Below are positions 44,870-49,608 of a stretch of 49,608 bases of DNA, piece by piece (within the stretch, counting starts at the first letter, position 1; each line of letters begins with the position of its first letter). Source of the DNA: Isosphaeraceae bacterium (lineage in GTDB: Bacteria > Planctomycetota > Planctomycetia > Isosphaerales > Isosphaeraceae); contig JARLIH010000055.1 in NCBI GenBank assembly GCA_031291845.1, forward strand, positions 1-49,608, read 5' to 3'. The position numbers and the translations under genes were made by a program. The notes beneath the pieces were generated by a model. That model made no database searches, was not told the DNA's origin, and saw only the letters and a program-made list of their open reading frames with translations.

Positions 44870-44953
44870 GTTATCCTGGAGCTTCCGCGCGACGCGCCCC
44901 TCTCGACCGCGCGAGCCCGGAACGAACGATTTCGCAACGCACAAAGGCGCCGC

Positions 44954-45451
44954 ATGGCCGAGCAGTCTCTTTCGCTCCTGAACGCCTTCGAGATCCTGGT
45001 CGATGGCGGGACCCGGCACGTGATCTGTTTCCTCGATCCGGTCCTGGCAGGTGCGAAGGGAATCGAGCCGCAGTGGCTGGTCGGCGAGATCACGCCGGGG
45101 CCGGACGGTGACTTTGACGCCTCGCGCTTCGTGTTGAACCCCGACTTCATCCGGACCCTGACCGATTACATGAACGACGTCGCGGCCCAAACTCCTGCGC
45201 TGGTGGCGCAGGCCAACGCGCGGCCGAGCGAGTGGCTCTACGTCCTGGATCCGCGCTATCGCGGCCCAACCGACGAACCGCCGGGCAGCGAGGTCCTCGG
45301 CTGTTTCGGCGTCGATGATACGGGGCGGATCGCGCCCGGGTCGTTTCAGTACAATCAGCACCATGTCTGGTTCGAGCCATCGTTCGGCGTCTCGGGCCTG
45401 CTTGGGGACCGGCGATTTTATGCCTGGGTCCACGGCCAGAGCGAGAATTAA
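44954..45451 (+). CDS. Unknown conserved-looking protein
   Basis: 165 residues, not recognised. No signal peptide or membrane helix. The sequence is compact and acidic, with LNAFEILVDGGTRHVICFLD near the start, WLYVLDPRYRGP in the middle and FQYNQHHVWFEPSFGV near the end, which reads like a folded cytosolic domain. It starts 84 bases after the membrane protein gene on the same strand. Its stop overlaps the stop of the convergent flavoprotein gene by 3 bases. Confidence 0.7.
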   Translation: MAEQSLSLLNAFEILVDGGTRHVICFLDPVLAGAKGIEPQWLVGEITPGPDGDFDASRFVLNPDFIRTLTDYMNDVAAQTPALVAQANARPSEWLYVLDPRYRGPTDEPPGSEVLGCFGVDDTGRIAPGSFQYNQHHVWFEPSFGVSGLLGDRRFYAWVHGQSEN

Positions 45452-46770
45452 GCCTCGCCTTCAGACTGCGCGGCGGTCTCGCCCGCGAGCCAGCCGGTGC
45501 TCCAGGCGGCCTGAAAGTTATAGCCGCCGATCAGCCCGTCGATGTCGAGCACCTCGCCGACAAAGTGGAGACCCGGCTGGAGCCGGCTCTCGAGGGTCCG
45601 CGGGTCCACCTCCGGGAGAGCGACCCCGCCGCTGGTCACCTCGGCCTTGGCGAAACCGAGCGTCCCTGCCAGGGGGAGGTGCAAGGCCTTCAACGTGCCG
45701 AGTAATCGCCGGCGCTCGTCGCGCGAAAGTTCGGGGCCCGTACGTTCGACCGGCACGCTCGCCGCGACCATCAGTGCTTCAATCAGCCGGCGCGGAAGGT
45801 CCACGGGCAATAGCCCGGCGACCGGCCTGCGGCCGCCTTCGCGACACGTCGTCTGGAGCGCCTTCTCCAGCGCTTCCGGCTTCCAATCGGGCGCAAAATC
45901 CAGGACGAGGTCGAGCGCCGTGCCTCCGTCCTGTCGGGCCACCGCCCGGCTCACGTCGAGGATCGACGGCCCGGTGAGACCGAAGTGGGCGAACAATAAC
46001 GCCTCGCGGCGCGCCAGGAGCGGAGCGCCACTGGGCGCCTGCACCGATGCGATCACGTCCGGAACCGTAAGACCCTTCAGCCCCGCCACCCAATCCGCAT
46101 GCACGCGCAAGGGGACGAGCGCCGGCCGCGGCTCGACGATCGTGTGACCAAATTGCCGGGCAATCCCGTAGCCATCGCCGGTGGTCCCACAACCCGGATA
46201 AGACTGGCCGCCGACGGCAACGACAACACGCCGTGCGGCGAGCACACCATCATTCGTGTAGACCCGGAACCCCGCTTCGCCCGGCTCGACCGCGAGTGCG
46301 GGACAAAGGCACCGGAGCGAGGTCCCCGTGCGTTCCAGACGGCGCGTCAAGGCCGCGAGCACGTCGGTTGCCCGGTCGGAAAGCGGGAAGACCTTGCCGT
46401 TTCCCTCAACCTTCGTCGCGACGCCCTCGGACTCGAAGAAAGCGACCGTCCGTTCCGCATCGAAGGCCCGAAGCGCAGGCCCGAGAAACTTGCCCCCTTC
46501 CGCGCCAAACGCAGCCTGAATACTTCGAGCCCCCTTGGCCTCGCTCACGTCGTACGCGGGGTCGATCGGCCCCGAAACGCAGCGCAGATGATGCAGGCCG
46601 CGAGCATTCGTCAGGTTACAGCGCGTCCCACCCGACATCAGGATCTTAACCCCGGGCCGGCGGTTTTTCTCGAGCAGCACGACCCTGGCCCCCCGCTCCG
46701 ACGCGTGGATCGCCGTCATCAAGCCCGCGGCCCCTGCTCCCAAAATCACGATGTCCGCCTGATCCGCCAC
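45448..46770 (-). CDS. BaiN/HI0933-family FAD-dependent oxidoreductase
   Basis: 440 residues. The dinucleotide-binding motif GAGAAGLMTAIHAS with E of LLEKN, then KILMSGGTRCNLTNA, typical of the HI0933/YhiN/BaiN family; a late GGVALPEVDPRTLES and LHFVGEVLDIDGLIGGYNFQAAWSTG block completes the FAD site. Substrate unknown; some relatives reduce bile-acid-like or other enone compounds. GTG at 46770 is chosen, with AGGGG nearby; the frame extends to 46818. Confidence 0.9.
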   Translation of the reverse strand: MADQADIVILGAGAAGLMTAIHASERGARVVLLEKNRRPGVKILMSGGTRCNLTNARGLHHLRCVSGPIDPAYDVSEAKGARSIQAAFGAEGGKFLGPALRAFDAERTVAFFESEGVATKVEGNGKVFPLSDRATDVLAALTRRLERTGTSLRCLCPALAVEPGEAGFRVYTNDGVLAARRVVVAVGGQSYPGCGTTGDGYGIARQFGHTIVEPRPALVPLRVHADWVAGLKGLTVPDVIASVQAPSGAPLLARREALLFAHFGLTGPSILDVSRAVARQDGGTALDLVLDFAPDWKPEALEKALQTTCREGGRRPVAGLLPVDLPRRLIEALMVAASVPVERTGPELSRDERRRLLGTLKALHLPLAGTLGFAKAEVTSGGVALPEVDPRTLESRLQPGLHFVGEVLDIDGLIGGYNFQAAWSTGWLAGETAAQSEGEA

Positions 46771-46875
46771 TGCAGCCCCTTCGCTCCTGTTCCTCCCGGC
46801 GCGCGCTTTGCATCTCACTCTTGCCGGATAGATCCCTTACGTCCCGACTCCTCATTATGACCGAAGGTCCGCGCC

Positions 46876-47391
46876 ATGACGACGATGGTGAACGAGCCCA
46901 AACAGCGACCCCTGGAGCCACCTCCGATCCCACCCATCAAACGCGACCTGTTCACGAGATACGCAGCATGGGCGACGCGGGCGACCGGAGGCCGTTGGGG
47001 CTTTCTGACGGCGCTCGCAGCCGTGGTCCTGTGGGCGATCAGCGGGCCCTATTTTCGCTATTCTGAGACGTGGCAGCTCGTCATCAACACCGGTACCACG
47101 ATCGTCACATTCTTAATGGTTTTTCTCATTCAGAACGCGCAGAACCGGGAGTCGAAGGCGATCCACCTGAAACTGGACGAACTAATCCTCTGCGTCCGCG
47201 CAGCGCGCAACGAACTGATCGACATCGAACATCTTACGGAAGAGCAACTCGACTGGCTCTCCGAGCGCTACAGCAAGGTCGCGCAGCAGCACCAGCACAA
47301 GCTGGAGGAATGCTTTCAGACAGCACAAGGAGCCCGGGCCGCCTGCGCAGAGGGGAGCGAGGCCGTCATGCATGCCTCAACTTCAAATTGA
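46876..47391 (+). CDS. Low-affinity iron permease family membrane protein
   Basis: 171 residues. Two membrane helices (GFLTALAAVVLWAISGPYF and INTGTTIVTFLMVFLIQ) are followed by QNAQNRESKAIHLKLDELI, the hallmark of the family. A cytosolic helical tail follows. The annotation as an iron permease comes from a yeast relative and is not proven in bacteria. GAAGGT lies about 9 bases before the ATG. Confidence 0.87.
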   Translation: MTTMVNEPKQRPLEPPPIPPIKRDLFTRYAAWATRATGGRWGFLTALAAVVLWAISGPYFRYSETWQLVINTGTTIVTFLMVFLIQNAQNRESKAIHLKLDELILCVRAARNELIDIEHLTEEQLDWLSERYSKVAQQHQHKLEECFQTAQGARAACAEGSEAVMHASTSN

Positions 47392-47697
47392 TCGAAAACA
47401 CTGACACTCCTCGCTGATCTCCACCGGTTATCTCTCACGCGAAGCCGGGGGTCTGGGTACCATGCTCACGTCTTCGTGAGCATGCGCCCTTCCGTCGGCT
47501 CGGCCGGTGGCGCATGCTCACGAAAACGTGGGCGTGGCACCCGGCACCGTTCCTGCTCAGCCGTTTGAGCCGATACCGCGAGTCGTGGGTGGAGATCAGC
47601 GAGAAGCCTCGAAACACTCCTGCGGCTGTTGCACCAACTTGTGTGCAAAATTCCGGACGCCGGGCCTCCGAGCGCTGGCGCCTTCCGTCGCCACCGT
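47392..47697. other. Convergent intergenic region with palindromes
   Basis: About 300 bases, no gene seen. It holds the perfect hairpin at 47461-47484 and a partly matching second palindrome near 47510-47542 (CATGCTCACG..CGTGGGCGTGGCACCC), of a type I recall from planctomycete intergenic regions. Confidence 0.5.
47461..47484. repeat. Perfect 10-bp hairpin CATGCTCACG
   Basis: CATGCTCACG-TCTT-CGTGAGCATG, a perfect stem with a 4-base loop, between two convergent genes. Its left arm recurs at 47513-47522. Confidence 0.6.
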
Positions 47698-49008
47698 TCA
47701 CATGACCGTGAAATAGTTCCCCGCGGCGAAGTCGAAGTAGTCCGGCTTGAGGACGAGCGGTAGGTCGTTGTACACGCAGTAGTTGCGGATCTGGAGCAGC
47801 AAGTCGCGGGGCTGGCAGCAGCGGAACGGACGGTTCACTCGCCGGTAGTGGAACTCGATCAGGTAGTCGATCGCTCGATCGTCGACACTGGGAAACCCGA
47901 GCTTCGGCGCAAAAATCCTGAACATTTGGCGGAACATGTCCTCGGTCGGGTCCGCGGCGTTGATCTTGTACGGAATGCGGCGCAGAAACGCTTCGTCCAC
48001 GAGTTGCTTCGGCTCGAGGTTGGTCGAGAACAAAATGAGCTGGTCGAACGGCACCCGGATTTTCTTGCCGTTGGGAAGACACAAGAAGTCATACCGTTTC
48101 TCCAGGGGCACGATCCAGCGGTTCAGCAGCTCGATCGGTGGCATGCGCTGGCGACCGAAGTCGTCGATCAACAGCGTCCCGTTATTGCTCTTCATCTGGA
48201 GAGGCGCTTCGCAGACCTTAGTGATCGGGTTGAAATGGATCTCGAGATCCTCCATGCGCAGCTCGCCGCCCGCAATCAGCGTCGGGCGTTTGATCTCGAC
48301 CCACCGACCATCGAAGTCGTCGTCCCGCAGCAATCCGGTCGGGCCATGTTCGATGACCTCGTGATTGGCCAGGTCGAAGAGCTTGACATACTGGCCCTCG
48401 ACGTTAATCACCCGCGGAATCCAGACGGTCGAACCGAAACAGCGGGTGATTCGTTCGGCGATGCTCGTCTTGCCGTTGCCGGGATAGCCGTACAAGAACA
48501 TCCCGCGCCCTGAGTTGATGGCGGGCCCGAGCATCTGAAACATGTCCTCCGAAATCAAAAGGTCGGAGAACGCCCTGCGCAGGTCTTCTTCCTTGGGTTG
48601 TTCCGCCGTGATCGTTTGTGCGAGCACCGCCTTCACGTAGTCGTCGAACGGTACGGGAGCAGTCCCTATGTATGAGCATTCATCCATATACATGCTCGCC
48701 CGTGCGCGACCCGCGTCGGTCAGCGAATACTCATAATCGTTGACCGAGGCCGCGTTCGTATAGGCGACGATTTGCTGGTTTTTTAAGTTGCGGAGGAACG
48801 GCGGGAAGGGTCCGAAGGGGAGCCCCAGCTCGATCGCAATCTTGCGACCCGAAGCCACGCCGATCGCGGCCAGGTACTTGAGAATCAGGCTCTCAACCTG
48901 CGTATGATTGAGGCCGGCTTCTTCGAATTCATAGACCGGCTTTGGGCGGAAGGGAGCCTTCGCCGGCTCGATCACTGATGGCAAAGTTGAGATCGAGGCA
49001 ACACTCAC
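47698..49008 (-). CDS. AAA-family ATPase with N-terminal winged-helix-like domain
   Basis: 436 residues. The N-terminal ~130 residues look like a winged helix (NHTQVESLILKYLAAIGVASGRKIAIELGLP), then an ATPase with Walker A GYPGNGKTS near residue 175, Walker B GTLLIDDFGRQ near 280, sensor ILFSTNLEP and arginine-finger candidates in DEAFLRRIPYK. It is MoxR-like in general layout; the target is unknown. GTG at 49008 is chosen because it precedes the conserved part; the frame continues to 49239 over tsaE. It follows tsaE by 71 bases. Confidence 0.82.
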   Translation of the reverse strand: MSVASISTLPSVIEPAKAPFRPKPVYEFEEAGLNHTQVESLILKYLAAIGVASGRKIAIELGLPFGPFPPFLRNLKNQQIVAYTNAASVNDYEYSLTDAGRARASMYMDECSYIGTAPVPFDDYVKAVLAQTITAEQPKEEDLRRAFSDLLISEDMFQMLGPAINSGRGMFLYGYPGNGKTSIAERITRCFGSTVWIPRVINVEGQYVKLFDLANHEVIEHGPTGLLRDDDFDGRWVEIKRPTLIAGGELRMEDLEIHFNPITKVCEAPLQMKSNNGTLLIDDFGRQRMPPIELLNRWIVPLEKRYDFLCLPNGKKIRVPFDQLILFSTNLEPKQLVDEAFLRRIPYKINAADPTEDMFRQMFRIFAPKLGFPSVDDRAIDYLIEFHYRRVNRPFRCCQPRDLLLQIRNYCVYNDLPLVLKPDYFDFAAGNYFTVM

Positions 49009-49079
49009 GGGACTAGGTCTCCGGTGCGGTTCCAGCCTTGACGCCGTCGCGCCAACTCTAGGTTTCACCGGGGGGGCCG

Positions 49080-49568
49080 TCAAACACCGAGGCGCGCGGC
49101 CAGCAGCTTCGACCAATCCGAGCCTTCGGGCCAGCAGAGCTGAAAGCGCCGGGAAGTGGGCCCCGTGGACTCGATGCGCACGATCCAGGCGTCGCGCGGG
49201 AGCCGGTCCGCCACCCGGTCGGCCCACTCCACCAGGCAAACCCCCCCGGCCTCCCAGTAGTCCGAGGCACCCAGGGCCTCGAACTCGTTCGCGTCCTTCA
49301 GCCGGTACGTGTCGAAGTGATAGACGGGCAGGACCCCTTGGTATTCGTGAATCAGAACGAATGTCGGGCTGGAGATCGTTTCGGGGTCGACTTCGAGCGC
49401 CTCGGCCAGTGCCCGGGTCAAACGCGTCTTGCCGGCCCCGAGCGGCCCGATAAGGCCGATGACGACCCCCGGTTCGACCAGCGCGGCGAGCGCTTTCGCC
49501 AGGGCTTCGGTTTCACCCTCGGAATTGACCTCTACGGTCAGCTCCGTTCCTCGGCGGTCACATTTCAT
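49080..49568 (-). CDS. tsaE: tRNA threonylcarbamoyladenosine biosynthesis ATPase TsaE
   Basis: 162 residues, the usual length. Walker A GPLGAGKTRLTRAL, then the family motifs ISSPTFVLIHEYQG, VYHFDTYRL and VCLVEWADRV. With TsaB and TsaD it makes the t6A modification at position 37 of ANN-decoding tRNAs. ATG at 49568. Neither tsaB nor tsaD is in the window. Confidence 0.95.
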   Translation of the reverse strand: MKCDRRGTELTVEVNSEGETEALAKALAALVEPGVVIGLIGPLGAGKTRLTRALAEALEVDPETISSPTFVLIHEYQGVLPVYHFDTYRLKDANEFEALGASDYWEAGGVCLVEWADRVADRLPRDAWIVRIESTGPTSRRFQLCWPEGSDWSKLLAARLGV

Positions 49569-49608
49569 GGTCCGCCGCCTCTGTTTGCAGGTGGTCGAAG
49601 CCCCGGGC

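Noticed and set aside
1..49608. tRNA, rRNA or other standard RNA genes
   Set aside because: Scanned by eye for T-loop and anticodon-arm patterns and for rRNA signatures; none convincing. A tRNAscan or Infernal run would settle it.

Overview
The window is GC-rich bacterial chromosome that looks planctomycete, probably Isosphaeraceae or Gemmataceae-like. Evidence seen: a giant surface protein opening with the planctomycete LEPRKLLSA motif; an ECF sigma factor 3 bp upstream of a Ser/Thr kinase fused to WD40 repeats; DUF1573 and small CxxCH cytochrome proteins; a long-form Y1 (REP-associated) transposase; and intergenic palindromes in several families. No rRNA, tRNA, CRISPR array or intact prophage was seen.

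Layout. 1-2.07 kb: 3' part of a cyanophycin synthetase gene. 2.5-9.6 kb: surface-carbohydrate block (TPR-sulfotransferase, SGNH hydrolase, Stealth-like/GT-A fusion transferase, membrane O-acyltransferase). 9.7-13.6 kb: a repeat-rich stretch with a group II intron RT remnant, a long hairpin, a RAYT-type transposase and a secreted HEAT-repeat protein. 13.76-21.56 kb: one 2599-residue LEPR / FG-GAP / RHS protein whose C-terminal tip is AT-rich and carries HELHH, i.e. a polymorphic toxin with a putative metallopeptidase warhead. 22-22.9 kb: non-coding, hairpins. 22.9-24.9 kb: ferredoxin, ilvC, ilvN. 25.2-29.6 kb: ECF sigma plus kinase/WD40. 29.7-31.5 kb: NtrC-like AAA+ regulator with GAFTDA instead of GAFTGA. 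31.8-33.5 kb: cytochrome-like and DUF1573 secreted proteins. 33.75-36.0 kb: ornithine cyclodeaminase-type LOR/SDH protein and arginine dihydrolase as separate genes. 36.3-41.2 kb: sixA, ppk1, nfo, an unknown membrane protein and an RraA-like protein. 41.4-44.9 kb: hslV-hslU and a polytopic membrane protein. 44.95-49.6 kb: unknown protein, BaiN/HI0933-type flavoprotein, iron-permease-family protein, AAA ATPase and tsaE.

Themes. (1) Arginine storage and use: cyanophycin synthetase makes an Asp/Arg polymer, and the arginine dihydrolase plus ornithine cyclodeaminase pair encodes in two genes what cyanobacteria carry as one fused protein (AgrE/ArgZ); polyphosphate kinase adds a second storage polymer. 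(2) A 510-525 bp upstream cassette is present twice, before the RHS toxin gene and before the acyltransferase gene. It carries a matching candidate promoter in each copy, homology stops at the toxin start codon, and a long near-perfect hairpin follows each outer end. (3) Mobile-element debris: a domain V-like group II intron relic near 6.3 kb, an RT fragment near 10.6 kb, and a repeat that resembles the 3' end of ilvC plus its downstream palindrome.
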